DNA of 64,000 bases from Acidobacteriota bacterium (GTDB lineage Bacteria; Acidobacteriota; Vicinamibacteria; Vicinamibacterales; UBA8438): positions 38,831 through 102,830 of the forward strand of contig JAPOVI010000156.1 in assembly GCA_026708265.1 (NCBI GenBank), given 5' to 3'. Under the pieces are notes generated by a model, which was not told the DNA's origin, did no database searches, and saw only the letters and a list, made by a program, of their open reading frames with translations. Made by a program: the position numbers and the translations under genes. The stretch's first letter is position 1. Each line of letters begins with the position of its first letter. Of this stretch, positions 1-8,951 are shown piece by piece.

Positions 1-494
1 AGGTGCCGGTAGGTGTCGTCGCGCAGGCTCTCGGAAACCGCGGTCACGCCGTCGGAGTGGTCGATCGAGAACGCCGCCGTCTCCAGGTAGGAGGGGTCGC
101 TGCCGATGAGCGTCACGTCGGTGCCGTGCAGGGTGGTGATGACCCGCGGGACCTGCCCGTCACCCCCCGCGGCCAGGATCTGGCGCGCGAGATACGCCGC
201 CGTGGCATGCGGGATCGCGTAGTGCGCGTGGATGATGTCGAGCCGGTAGGCGCGCGCCACCTCTACGATCTTGCTGGCCAGCGAGAGCAGGTACTGCGGC
301 TCGCGAAACAGCGGATAGCCGGGGGTCTGCACGGCGTGGAACGCCAGCCCCGCCTGGAAGTCGCCCAGCCGGACGGGCGGCTCGCTGCTGATCAGCCGCA
401 CCTCGTGCCCGCGCCTGGCGAGCACCTTGGCCAGCTCCGTGGCGACGATTCCGCTGCCGCCGACCGACGCGTAGCAGACGATGCCGACGTTCAT
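1..494 (-). CDS. bshA: N-acetyl-alpha-D-glucosaminyl L-malate synthase, partial (3' end outside window)
   Basis: Only the N-terminal ~164 residues lie in the window. The start MNVGIVCYASVGGSGIVATE, followed by RRGHEVRLISSEPP, LDIIHAHYAIPHA and TTLHGTDVTLIGSDPS, matches the BshA family of GT4 glycosyltransferases. BshA joins UDP-GlcNAc to L-malate in the cytoplasm, the first step of bacillithiol synthesis. The GGSG loop is the nucleotide-sugar-binding loop of GT-B enzymes, and HAHYAIPHA is strongly characteristic of BshA. The ATG at 494 was chosen because the family begins exactly at this MxxGIxCY motif. No bshB or bshC is visible here; they may lie beyond position 1. Family assignment rests on recognised motifs and is confident despite truncation. 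Confidence 0.9.
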   Translation of the reverse strand, partial: MNVGIVCYASVGGSGIVATELAKVLARRGHEVRLISSEPPVRLGDFQAGLAFHAVQTPGYPLFREPQYLLSLASKIVEVARAYRLDIIHAHYAIPHATAAYLARQILAAGGDGQVPRVITTLHGTDVTLIGSDPSYLETAAFSIDHSDGVTAVSESLRDDTYRH

Positions 495-665
495 GCAGCC
501 GAGCCTCCCGGCGCCCGCGCAGGTACACGGACCCGCACATGTCTTGACGCGCCACCCGTTGCGCCCGTTTAGGCCCCACCCTCGTGCGCCGGGGCCGCGG
601 GCGGTCGCATCCTGCGCTGGAGCGCGGATGGCGCCTTGCAGACCGGGCGAGGCCGTACGCAAGAA

Positions 666-699
666 GCGGCCGCTCCAGCGTGCTGGCTGAAGCGGCCGC
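666..699. terminator. Nested hairpin between two minus-strand genes
   Basis: GCGGCCGC at 666-673 and 692-699 flank a perfect inner inverted repeat CCAGC/GCTGG (675-679 and 682-686). It lies about 40 nt past the stop of the secreted-protein gene and well before bshA. There is no T run, so a Rho-independent terminator is only possible. Confidence 0.35.
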
Positions 700-736
700 G
701 GCAGAATCCAATCCCGTCCGGACCGGCCGGGCAGGT

Positions 737-1636
737 TCAGGGCGTGACGGTGACGGTCACGTCGTCCGAAACGGCCAGACCACCGTCGTGGGCGAGCGCG
801 CGCAGGACGTACGTGCCAGGCTCAGGGAACGTCGCCCGCACGACCCACTGGCCGTCCTCGGGCGCCTCCGGCGTGGACCAGCCGGGCGACCAGGGCGACT
901 CCTCGCCCTCGCGCGTGTCCTCCCAGACCTTGATCTGCGGTGGATCGAAGATCACGTCACCGGATCCCCGGAAGACGAACCAGGACATCCGCAGCCCCGT
1001 CGCGCTGTCGGTGGTGATGCGACCCGGCGAGCGGGGGCTCGTCGCACCCAGCGGGCGCGCCGTCGGCAGGCCGTCGTCGGTGACCACCGCCCTGAGCGTC
1101 AGCGGCTCGCCCGCCGCGACGGTCCGGAACGACTGGCCCTCTACCGCGAGGACCGGAGCCTCGTTGGCCTCCGACTCCGGCGTCGCGCCGGCCGCCCCGG
1201 ACGCGCCATAGTTCGCCTGCACGACCAGGTCGTCGATGTAGTAGTCGCGCTTCAGCGTGGCGTAGGCCCGTTCCGTCTGCCCGTTGGTCGTCAGGGTCCA
1301 GATCACCTCCTTGTCGCCGAAGTCGGCGGGGACCCGGATCCGGAAGACGAAGCGGTTTCGCCGCGGGAGGAAGTGCGTCGGCTGACCCTGGTCGGGGCCG
1401 CCCGGCTCGATGCTGTTGTCCGGACCGACCGGGACGTCGAGGACCTCCTCCCAGTTGCGGTTCATGTAGCCGAACACGAGGTTGAAGGAGTCGTCCTCGT
1501 TCTGCTCCCACCCCTCGTAGGCGGGCGCGATGTTCTGCCCCGTCGCGAACGACTGCTGGGCAAGAGCGGACGGCGCCCCCACGAGCGCCGCCCCTCCGAT
1601 GCAGAGTGCCGCCAATGCCGCGCTGCGCACCGTCAT
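737..1636 (-). CDS. Exported protein of unknown function, linked to a copper monooxygenase-like gene
   Basis: 299 residues. The N-terminus MTVRSAALAALCIGGAALVG ending in SALAQ is a clear Sec signal peptide, so the protein acts outside the cytoplasm. The mature part has no catalytic motif I recognise. It looks like two beta-rich halves: one around WEEVLDVPVGPDNSIEPGG and FRIRVPADFG, and a C-terminal part (GTYVLRALAHDGGLAVSDDV) resembling an Ig-like or FN3-like fold. The ATG at 1636 sits 2 nt past the stop of the cytochrome/copper protein, so translation is probably coupled and the two gene products probably work together, perhaps as an accessory or scaffold. A start further upstream (1693) would place a charged tail before the signal peptide and overlap the neighbour, so it was rejected. 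Confidence 0.75.
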   Translation of the reverse strand: MTVRSAALAALCIGGAALVGAPSALAQQSFATGQNIAPAYEGWEQNEDDSFNLVFGYMNRNWEEVLDVPVGPDNSIEPGGPDQGQPTHFLPRRNRFVFRIRVPADFGDKEVIWTLTTNGQTERAYATLKRDYYIDDLVVQANYGASGAAGATPESEANEAPVLAVEGQSFRTVAAGEPLTLRAVVTDDGLPTARPLGATSPRSPGRITTDSATGLRMSWFVFRGSGDVIFDPPQIKVWEDTREGEESPWSPGWSTPEAPEDGQWVVRATFPEPGTYVLRALAHDGGLAVSDDVTVTVTP

Positions 1637-1638
1637 CC

Positions 1639-3054
1639 TCACTCGTTGTCGTTGTTCTCGTTCGCCAGCGCGGCGTCGTCGGACGTGCCGCACGTGAAGC
1701 AGCCGATGTCGCGCCCGCCGTCCGCCGCGAGCTTGGCCTCGCGGAGGGCGACCTCGGTCGCGAATTCCTCGTCGTCCATGTAGACGGCCTGGATCAGGTT
1801 GATGAACATGTTGTCGACCGAGCGGTGGCCCGAGCCGGACCAGTTGCGCGGATCGACCACGTTGGGGTTGGTCGGCGAGTTGTCGAACCAGCCCGTCAGG
1901 TGGAGGATGGTGCCCTTCGGCAAGAGCGGCGCCGCGTCGTCCTCATACTTGTAGACGCGGACCCAGTTGTGGTCGTAGCCGGAGCAGTTGAGGGTCTGCA
2001 CGGTCGTCCCCCACACCGCCTCCAGGCACATCCGCACGCCCGGCGCGTGCATGTGCGGCTCGTACACGCTCAGCTTCGCGTTCTCCGGCAGCGTGAAGTA
2101 GGCGTCGGCGCGCTGGTTGGACTCCATCGCGCGGATGTCGAGGTCGGGTCCGTTGCCGAAGAACAGCAGCTCCATCTCCTTCGTCGGCTCGTAGCCCACC
2201 GGGTGGAACTTGAACCCGACGTCGATGTGCGCCTTCGTGTCGGTACCGTTCGAGTGCAGGTGCGTCGACGGGAAGACGAGGACGGAGCCCGCCTTGATCA
2301 GCACGCCCGCCTCGGCATCGAAGACGTCGGCGTTGCGGCCGACCTCGTGTACGGGAAGCTGGTACGCGTCGCGCGGGTCCTCGCTGTTCGGGGGCATGAC
2401 GGTGGTCGCCGAGTGGTGGACGACGAACAGCCCGCCGACCGTGTCGGAACGCACGCCCCGCGGCAGGTCGTTCCGCTCCTTGTACTCGACCGCCGCGATG
2501 TAGCGGTCCTCGGTCAGTCCGGTCGGCACCACACCGAGAGCGCCCCACCAGTCCGGCGCCTCGCCCGGCACCTCGAACGAGGGCGACGAAACGACGAGAT
2601 CGGGCTCGCCGAGCTCCCACTCGTCCACGTCGATGAACGGCGGCGGTGTCGGCATGTCCGCCGGGTCGCCCTGCGGGGCGCCGTTGTCGGCCCAGCGGGC
2701 GATGGTCTCGATCTCGGCGTCGCTCAGCGACCAGTCGTCCTTGAACTCCTGGATGCCGATGTCCTTCTCGATGTACCAGGGCGGCATGACGCCCATCTGG
2801 TCGCGCAGGCCGGTGCGGTACTTGATGGCCCGCGCCCACGGGCGGGTGTCCTCGTAGGTGATGAGCGACATCGGGGCGAGCGCGTTCGGCCGATGGCACT
2901 TCTGGCAGCTCCGCTGCAGGATCGGAGCGATGTCCTTGCTGAACGTCGGATGCTCGACCGCCGTCTGCGCCGCCGCGGGGGCCGACGCCACCACCAGCGC
3001 GGCGAGGCCGGCGAGGCCCGCCACCCGGCTGAACTTGCGCGTGCTCTGCGTCAT
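1639..3054 (-). CDS. Exported cytochrome c / copper type II monooxygenase-like fusion protein
   Basis: 471 residues with an N-terminal signal peptide (RVAGLAGLAALVVASAPAAA, cleavage near AAAQ). A c-type heme site CQKCH lies at about residues 50-54, in a region FSKDIAPILQRSCQKCH typical of cytochrome modules on acidobacterial and planctomycete enzymes. The remaining ~400 residues hold paired histidine motifs, FPSTHLHSNG, YEPHMHAPGVRMC and LHLTGWFDNSPTNPN, resembling the copper type II ascorbate-dependent monooxygenase (PHM/DBM-like) fold. The role is probably an extracytoplasmic oxidoreductase in which the heme passes electrons to copper; the substrate is unknown. The ATG at 3054 was chosen because GTGAGGA lies 8 nt upstream. 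The C-terminus carries CFTC without a heme histidine. Confidence 0.8.
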   Translation of the reverse strand: MTQSTRKFSRVAGLAGLAALVVASAPAAAQTAVEHPTFSKDIAPILQRSCQKCHRPNALAPMSLITYEDTRPWARAIKYRTGLRDQMGVMPPWYIEKDIGIQEFKDDWSLSDAEIETIARWADNGAPQGDPADMPTPPPFIDVDEWELGEPDLVVSSPSFEVPGEAPDWWGALGVVPTGLTEDRYIAAVEYKERNDLPRGVRSDTVGGLFVVHHSATTVMPPNSEDPRDAYQLPVHEVGRNADVFDAEAGVLIKAGSVLVFPSTHLHSNGTDTKAHIDVGFKFHPVGYEPTKEMELLFFGNGPDLDIRAMESNQRADAYFTLPENAKLSVYEPHMHAPGVRMCLEAVWGTTVQTLNCSGYDHNWVRVYKYEDDAAPLLPKGTILHLTGWFDNSPTNPNVVDPRNWSGSGHRSVDNMFINLIQAVYMDDEEFATEVALREAKLAADGGRDIGCFTCGTSDDAALANENNDNE

Positions 3055-3116
3055 GATGCGAATCCTCACTCTCGCGATGCCGGCACGTCGCGCGCCGGCT
3101 CCAACCTGAACATTCT

Positions 3117-3166
3117 ATCCCAACGCCCTGTCCCGACGACCCATCCCAACGCCCTGTCCCGACGAC
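3117..3166. repeat. Two-copy direct repeat (24-nt unit, period 26)
   Basis: ATCCCAACGCCCTGTCCCGA plus CGAC occurs identically at 3117-3140 and 3143-3166, separated by CC. It sits upstream of the copper-protein start and just past the methyltransferase stop. Its function is unknown; it may be a binding site or replication slippage. Confidence 0.85.
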
Positions 3167-3272
3167 GCCTCGTCGACCGCAAGCCTCGAGCCGCGGCCAC
3201 CAGGCCGCCACGCCGGCCGGGAGTCCGCGCCGTAGAACGGCGCCGAGAGCAGCCGCGGCGACGAACGGCGGG

Positions 3273-4010
3273 CTACGGCGCCGCCCGCGGCGACGCACCG
3301 GCCCTGCGGGCCGTGACGACCGTCATCCCGCCCTCGCGCCAGACGCAGTCGGCGGCGAACCCCGCCGCCCGCAACGCGCCCAGCTCCTCCTCCAGCGGGA
3401 AGTAGGTGTCCTCCTCCGCCCACTCCTCGAAGTGCGCGAAGGCCTGCTGCTCGTCGATGCCGCAGGCGACCATGTGGTCGGCCCAGCCGCGCCAGGTCGC
3501 GGCGCGGGCGGCCGGCTCGACCGGCATCGTCGCATCGGCGTTGACGAAGCAGCCTCCCGGGTGGAGCGCCTCGTGGATCCGCCGGTAGAGGGCGCGCTTG
3601 TCGTCCAGCGACCGGACGTGGTGCAGCGCGAGCGAGGCCGCCGCGCCGTCGCACGCCGGCAGGGGATCGTGAAACGAGCGGGTGTGGAAGCGGACCCGTC
3701 CCCCGAATCTCGCGAGCCGGGTGCGGGCCTGGGCCAGCATCTCCTCGTCCACGTCGATCAGGGCCACCGTCCCGACCTCCGGATGCGCGACGATCGCCTC
3801 CGCCAGGGCCCCGGTGCCGCCCCCGAGGTCGAGGACGAGACGGGCGCCCGGCGGCGCGCCGGCTCCCTCGCCGAGCCGGGATACGCCGGCCGCGACCTCG
3901 CGGGCCGCCACCGCGAGCATCGCCTCGTAGCCCGGAATGAAGCGCCGGATCGTCTCGTCGTACGCCGCGATCTCGAGCCGCAGGTGGCGGCGGACGGAGT
4001 GCGTGGTCAT
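3273..4010 (-). CDS. Class I SAM-dependent methyltransferase
   Basis: 245 residues. Motif I is LVLDLGGGTGALAEAI, followed by VALIDVDEEMLAQARTRL (the acidic residue that binds the SAM ribose) and LALHHVRSLDDKRALYRRIHEALHPGG (motifs IV-VI). This is the standard Rossmann-fold methyltransferase layout of the Methyltransf_25 type. The N-terminal ~50 residues and the C-terminal EEWAEEDTYFPLEEELGALRAAGF helices probably form the substrate cap. The substrate cannot be told from sequence. The ATG at 4010 gives the normal family length; the longer reading frame adds an arginine-rich tail overlapping the next gene. The next upstream gene is another methyltransferase, so this may be a two-gene unit. Confidence 0.85.
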   Translation of the reverse strand: MTTHSVRRHLRLEIAAYDETIRRFIPGYEAMLAVAAREVAAGVSRLGEGAGAPPGARLVLDLGGGTGALAEAIVAHPEVGTVALIDVDEEMLAQARTRLARFGGRVRFHTRSFHDPLPACDGAAASLALHHVRSLDDKRALYRRIHEALHPGGCFVNADATMPVEPAARAATWRGWADHMVACGIDEQQAFAHFEEWAEEDTYFPLEEELGALRAAGFAADCVWREGGMTVVTARRAGASPRAAP

Positions 4011-4032
4011 GTGCTTCGGTGGCGCGCCCGCG

Positions 4033-4638
4033 CTACTTGCGGAACACCGCCGCGTAGTGGGCGGCCACCGGCCACTCCGCGGTCGCGACATGCGTGAATC
4101 CTGCCGCGGTGACCTCCGCGACCACCTGCTCGTCGTCGGTCCAGTGCGGCCACGCCCGCAGGAAGCCGAAGAGCCCGCCGAACTCCAGCTCGATGACCGC
4201 CAGTCGGCCGCCGGGCCGGAGCGCTGCGTAGAGGCTGGCGTTGGTCGCGGCCGGATCGCTCAGGTGGTGGTAGACGCGACGGTGGAAGATCGCGTCGCAG
4301 CAGGCGGGCGACAGGTTCGAATCGCGCTCGCCGGCCTCCACCACCGTGACGTTGCCGAGGCCCGCCGCGGCGACCGCTGCGCGGATGTCGTCACGCCGCG
4401 AGGCGGACAGCTCGGTCGCGAACACCCGGCCGCCCGGGCCGACCCGCCGCGCGACCTCGACGCTCAACCACCCGTTGCCGGCCCCGACATCCGCCACCGT
4501 GTCTCCCGGCTCGAGGTCGAGCAGGCGTGCGAGCCGATCCACCTCCGTCCCGCCGTCACCGCCGGCGAGCAGAAGGGCGGCGACGACGATCAGGCCCACG
4601 CCGCCCAGCCACGGGGCACTCGCCCTCCATCGGTTCAT
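4033..4638 (-). CDS. Membrane-anchored class I SAM-dependent methyltransferase
   Basis: 201 residues. The N-terminus APWLGGVGLIVVAALLLAGG is one membrane helix or uncleaved signal. Then comes a compact methyltransferase domain: motif I TVADVGAGNGWLSVEVARRV, RVFATELSASRRDDIR, AIFHRRVYHHLSDPAATNASLYAALRPGGRLAVIEL. The RRVYHHL element is common in small exported methyltransferases next to ankyrin or cytochrome genes. A SAM enzyme facing the periplasm is unlikely, so the helix probably anchors a cytoplasmic domain. The ATG at 4638 starts directly before the hydrophobic segment. The upstream 190 bases to the divergent ankyrin gene hold both promoters. Confidence 0.8.
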   Translation of the reverse strand: MNRWRASAPWLGGVGLIVVAALLLAGGDGGTEVDRLARLLDLEPGDTVADVGAGNGWLSVEVARRVGPGGRVFATELSASRRDDIRAAVAAAGLGNVTVVEAGERDSNLSPACCDAIFHRRVYHHLSDPAATNASLYAALRPGGRLAVIELEFGGLFGFLRAWPHWTDDEQVVAEVTAAGFTHVATAEWPVAAHYAAVFRK

Positions 4639-4828
4639 CCGGCCATTGTGACGTGCATCGGCCGTCCCGGGTTCCCGCCCGCCCTCGGACCGGCATCGAG
4701 GTGACGCGGGGAGGCCCGTCGCGACCCGCGGCGGCGATCCCGCGTGCGCGGTCCGCCGGCGCCCGGCGTGGCCGGAACTGGATGGCGGCGCGGGGCGTGC
4801 AGTAGGATGCACGCAAGAAGCTCTGGAG

Positions 4829-6574
4829 ATGCGAGTGGCTGCTTCGCGCGACCTGTCGGCGCCGGTTCGGGATCGCGCGCGCGGAGCGGCGCGCCGTGCC
4901 GGATTCCTCCTGGCCACGGGCATCCTTCCCTTCGCGGCCGCGGCTCCGCTCGCCGGCGGCGTTCCGCCCGTTGGCGCCGTGCCGTTCGCCGTTGCGGTTC
5001 CGCCCACGGGTGCCGCTCCGTCCGCCGGGGCCGTCGTGTCTGCCGGGGCCGTCGCGCCCGCGGGTCACGCTGCCGACAGCCCGCTGGCGGACGCCGCGGA
5101 AGACCGCGACGCGAGAGCCGTGCGGGCGCTCGTCGCCGCGGAGGCGGATCCCGACGCGCCGCAGGCAGACGGCGCCACGGCCTTGGCCTGGGCGGCGCAC
5201 TGGGACGACGGCGACATCGCCGATCTCCTGCTGAGCACCGGCGCGAGCCCCGACGCGGCCAACGACCTGGGGGTGACCCCGTTGATGCTGGCGAGCGCCA
5301 ACGGCAGCGCCCCGATGGTCGAGCGGCTCCTGGCCGCGGGCGCCGATCCGAACGCGGCCCGCCCGGCCGGCGAGACCGCACTGATGATGGCGGCGCGGGC
5401 CGGGGCCGCCTCGGTCGTGCGCCTTCTGATCGCGGCCGGCGCCGATGTCGACCAGCCGACGCGCGGGGGCCACACGGCCCTCATGTGGGCGGCCGCGGAA
5501 CGCCACCCGCGGGTGGTGACGCTGCTCGCCGAGGTGGGCGCCGACGTGGCGGCGCGCACCCGCGTGCGGACCCGACAGGGCCGGCCCATCGTGCGGGAAG
5601 CGACGGTCCTGAGCCCCTTCGAGGCGGTCAATCCGGCCGTCCTGCCGCGCGACGGCGACCGCGATCCGCCGCGGCCGGAAGGCGGATTCACGCCGCTGCT
5701 GCACGCCGTGCTGGCCGGCGACCCGGAGGTGGTCGGCGTGCTGCTGGCCGCGGGGGCCGACGTGGACGACGCGGGGCCGGACGGCGTGACCGCCCTGATG
5801 CTCGCCCTCACCAAGCACCGCACGCCGGTCGCGCGGCTGCTCCTCGAGCGGGGCGCCGACCCGCGCCCCGCGGAGGCCGGGTACACCGCGCTCCATCTGG
5901 CCGCGGCCACCGGGCAGTTGGCCATTGCGGAGATGCTGCTGGCGCGCGGCGCCGACGCGGACGCCCGTCTCGAGCGCCCGCAGCGACTGACGAACGCGTT
6001 CGAGATCGGCGTCTTCACCTCCCCGGGCTCGGGCCGGCTGACGCAGATCGGGTCGACGCCGCTGCTCGTGGCGGCCAAGTCCGCCGACGCCGCGATGATG
6101 CGGCTCCTGGCCGCCGCGGGCGCGGCCCCGAACCGGACGACCGACGACGGGACGAACGCGCTGATGTTGGCGGCCGGCCTCGGCAAGCGGGCCGCGACCG
6201 ACATCACCTACTACGACTGGACCGAGGAGAAGGCGGTCGACGCGCTCGCCGCGGGCCTGGAGCTGGGCCTCGACGTCGACGCGGCCAACGCGCACGGCGA
6301 GACCGCGCTCCACGCCGCCGCCTACCACAACGCGAACCGCGCCATTCGGTTCCTGGTCGAGCGCGGCGCCGACATCGATGCGCAGAACGCGGCCCGCCAG
6401 ACTCCGCTGCGGATCGCGGAGGGCCATCTCATCTGCTGCACCACGTTCGTGCGCCACGCCGAGGCGGCGGCCGAGCTTCGGGCGCTCGGAGCCGATCCGG
6501 TGGCCGGCATCCAGTTAACTTTCGGCCTGACCAGCTACGGCGACGAGGCCGGGGCGCAGGCGCCGCGACCTTGA
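4829..6574 (+). CDS. Exported ankyrin-repeat protein
   Basis: 581 residues. An N-terminal hydrophobic, alanine-rich leader (about residues 25-75) suggests export or anchoring. From about residue 80 there are roughly a dozen ankyrin repeats, recognised by GATALAWAAHWDDGDIADLL, GVTPLMLASANGSAPMVERL, GETALMMAARAGAASVVRLL, GYTALHLAAATGQLAIAEML and GETALHAAAYHNANRAIRFL. A longer insertion (about residues 250-285) breaks the array, a layout shared with the ankyrin proteins at 14892 and 26203. Ankyrin repeats bind proteins, so this is probably a partner of the cytochrome/Tat pair that follows 7 nt downstream. TAGGAT at 4803-4808 may be its -10 box. No heme motif is present, unlike the paralogue at 14892. 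Confidence 0.85.
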   Translation: MRVAASRDLSAPVRDRARGAARRAGFLLATGILPFAAAAPLAGGVPPVGAVPFAVAVPPTGAAPSAGAVVSAGAVAPAGHAADSPLADAAEDRDARAVRALVAAEADPDAPQADGATALAWAAHWDDGDIADLLLSTGASPDAANDLGVTPLMLASANGSAPMVERLLAAGADPNAARPAGETALMMAARAGAASVVRLLIAAGADVDQPTRGGHTALMWAAAERHPRVVTLLAEVGADVAARTRVRTRQGRPIVREATVLSPFEAVNPAVLPRDGDRDPPRPEGGFTPLLHAVLAGDPEVVGVLLAAGADVDDAGPDGVTALMLALTKHRTPVARLLLERGADPRPAEAGYTALHLAAATGQLAIAEMLLARGADADARLERPQRLTNAFEIGVFTSPGSGRLTQIGSTPLLVAAKSADAAMMRLLAAAGAAPNRTTDDGTNALMLAAGLGKRAATDITYYDWTEEKAVDALAAGLELGLDVDAANAHGETALHAAAYHNANRAIRFLVERGADIDAQNAARQTPLRIAEGHLICCTTFVRHAEAAAELRALGADPVAGIQLTFGLTSYGDEAGAQAPRP

Positions 6575-6581
6575 GACGAGG

Positions 6582-8951
6582 ATGACGAGAACGAGGCAGG
6601 CGATCGGCGCCGCCGGCATCACGGCGGCGGTCGCGCTCTGGACGATGGCCCCCGGCGCGAACGCGCAACCGACCGTCGGCGCGGCCGCGTCGACGCGCGC
6701 CCTGCTCGACCGCTACTGCCTCACGTGCCACAACGACCGGCTGCGGACGGCCGGCCTGACGCTGGCCGGCGTCGATCCGGCGCAGGTCCGAACCGACGCT
6801 GCGACATGGGAGAAGGTGGTGCGGAAGCTCCGTACCGCCACCATGCCGCCGTCGCCGCGCCCCCGCCCCGATGCGGCCGCCTACGCGGAGGCCGTCGCCT
6901 ACCTCGAAGGCGCGCTGGATCGCGCGGCCGAGGCCCACCCGGATCCGGGCCGCCCGGCCGTGCAGCGGCTCAACCGCACCGAGTACGTCAACGCGATCCG
7001 CGACCTGCTGGCCCTGGAGGTCGACGGCCGCGCGCTGCTGCCGGCCGACGAGTCGAGCTACGGCTTCGACAACGTCGGCGACGTGTTGTCGGTCTCCCCC
7101 GGGCTGCTCGAGCGCTACCTGCTGGCCGCGGCGCGCGTCAGCCGGAGCGCGGTCGGCGACCCCACGCTGCGGCCGACGACCGCCGCCTACCGGACGTCGC
7201 CGCTCCTGGCGCAGGACGGCCGGGTAGGCGACGACCTGCCGTTCGGATCGCGCGGCGGGCTCGCGGTGCGCCACCACTTCCCGCTCGACGGGGAGTACGT
7301 CATCCGCATCTCCCTTCGCGGCCGGGCGCGGGCCGGGCACCAACTCGAGATCCGGCTGGACCGCGCGCGGGTCGCACGCTTCGACCTCGGCCGTCGCGGG
7401 CCCCTGGAGGTGCGGCTGCCGGTCCGGGCGGGCACGCGGCGCGTCGGCGTCTCGTTCGTCGAGGCGCTCGAGGGGACGCTCCCGGTCGACGGACGCCCGC
7501 CGCCGCCCCCGATCACCAGCTTCGCGTTCACGCTCTACCCGAACGCGCCGTCGGTGGAGCAGATCTCGGTGGTCGGGCCCTACGGTGGCCGGACGCCGGA
7601 CGCCACGCCGAGCCGGGCCGCGGTCTTCACCTGCGTTCCCGACCGCCGTGCGGCCGAGGGGCCGTGCGCCCGCGACATCCTCGGCACACTCGCCCGCCGC
7701 GCCTACCGGCGTCCGGTGACCGAAGCCGACGTCGCTCCCCTGCTCGCCGCCTACGAGGCGGGGCGGGAGGCCGGCGGCAGGTTCGAGGAGGGCGTTCGGT
7801 GGGCGCTCGAAGCGCTGCTCGTGTCGCCGAAGTTCCTCTTCCGCGTCGAGGAGGATCCGACCGGCGTCGCCTCCGGCGCCCCGTACCGCATCGGCGATCT
7901 GGATCTCGCTTCCCGGCTGTCGTTCTTCCTCTGGAGCAGCATCCCGGACGACGATCTCATCGACGCGGCCGAGCGCGGCGACCTGCGGGATCCCGAGCGG
8001 CTCGAGCGCGAGGTCCGGCGGATGCTCGACGACCCGCGTTCGGACGCGCTCGTGGAGAACTTCGCCGGGCAGTGGCTCTACCTGCGGAACCTGCGGAGCG
8101 TGGCGCCGGACGCCGCGCGGTTCCCCGACTTCGACGACAACCTGCGCAACGCGCTCCGGCGGGAGACGGAGCTGTTCTTCGCCAGCCAGCTCCGGGAGGA
8201 CCGCAGCATCCACGATCTGCTGCGCGCCGACTACACGTTCGTCAACGAGCGCCTGGCCCGCCACTACGGCATCCCGAACGTCTACGGCAACCACTTCCGC
8301 CGCGTGGCCCACGGCGACGACCGTCGGCCCGGCCTGCTCGGCCACGGCAGCATCCTCACGGTCACCTCCTATCCGCACCGCACCTCGCCGGTGGTGCGCG
8401 GCAAGTGGCTGCTCGAGAACCTGCTCGGCGCGCCCCCGGCGCCCCCGCCGCCCGACATCCCGGAGCTCGCCGAGGACGATGGTGCGGGGGAACGGCCGGC
8501 GTCGATGCGCGAGCGGATGGCGCAGCACCGCGCCAGCCCGGCCTGCTCGACCTGCCACGCCAAGATCGACCCGCTCGGCTTCGCCCTCGAGAACTACGAT
8601 GCGGTCGGTCGCTGGCGCACCCACGAGGGCGGGATCGGCGCGGAGCCCATCGACGCGTCGGGTGCGCTGCCGGACGGCGCGGTGTTCGACGGTCCGGGCG
8701 CGTTCCGGGACGCGCTGCTGCGCGAGCCGTGGGCCAGCGAGTTCGCGGCGACGGTCACGGACAAGCTGCTGACCTACGCCCTCGGCCGGGGCCTGGACCA
8801 TCGGGACGCGCCGGCCGTGCGAAGGATCCTCCGGGACGCGGAAGCGGACGACTACCGCTGGTCGTCCCTGATACGCGGTATCGTCGAGAGCGCGCCGTTC
8901 CGGATGCGGCGAGCGTCGGATTCCGAGCCCACGAAGGCTGGCTCCCCATGA
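6582..8951 (+). CDS. Exported DUF1587/DUF1592/DUF1588/DUF1585 di-heme-type cytochrome (copy 1)
   Basis: 789 residues with a signal peptide ending near NAQP. The first heme site CLTCH (residues 46-50) is in an N-terminal cytochrome module with the DUF1587 element LNRTEYVNAIRDLLALEVDG and DELLPADES-like loop. The middle holds DUF1595 (RAYRRPVTEADVAPLLAAYE) and DUF1592 (RLSFFLWSSIPDDDLIDAAE to the FVNERLARHYGIP region). Then DUF1588 carries a second CxxCH (CSTCH, about residue 655) before KIDPLGFALENYDAVG, and DUF1585 ends the protein (VTDKLLTYALGRGLDHRD). These are the planctomycete-type cytochromes of unknown substrate. The stop overlaps the ATG of the DUF1552 gene (ATGA at 8948), so the two products are probably made in a fixed ratio. 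Confidence 0.9.
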   Translation: MTRTRQAIGAAGITAAVALWTMAPGANAQPTVGAAASTRALLDRYCLTCHNDRLRTAGLTLAGVDPAQVRTDAATWEKVVRKLRTATMPPSPRPRPDAAAYAEAVAYLEGALDRAAEAHPDPGRPAVQRLNRTEYVNAIRDLLALEVDGRALLPADESSYGFDNVGDVLSVSPGLLERYLLAAARVSRSAVGDPTLRPTTAAYRTSPLLAQDGRVGDDLPFGSRGGLAVRHHFPLDGEYVIRISLRGRARAGHQLEIRLDRARVARFDLGRRGPLEVRLPVRAGTRRVGVSFVEALEGTLPVDGRPPPPPITSFAFTLYPNAPSVEQISVVGPYGGRTPDATPSRAAVFTCVPDRRAAEGPCARDILGTLARRAYRRPVTEADVAPLLAAYEAGREAGGRFEEGVRWALEALLVSPKFLFRVEEDPTGVASGAPYRIGDLDLASRLSFFLWSSIPDDDLIDAAERGDLRDPERLEREVRRMLDDPRSDALVENFAGQWLYLRNLRSVAPDAARFPDFDDNLRNALRRETELFFASQLREDRSIHDLLRADYTFVNERLARHYGIPNVYGNHFRRVAHGDDRRPGLLGHGSILTVTSYPHRTSPVVRGKWLLENLLGAPPAPPPPDIPELAEDDGAGERPASMRERMAQHRASPACSTCHAKIDPLGFALENYDAVGRWRTHEGGIGAEPIDASGALPDGAVFDGPGAFRDALLREPWASEFAATVTDKLLTYALGRGLDHRDAPAVRRILRDAEADDYRWSSLIRGIVESAPFRMRRASDSEPTKAGSP

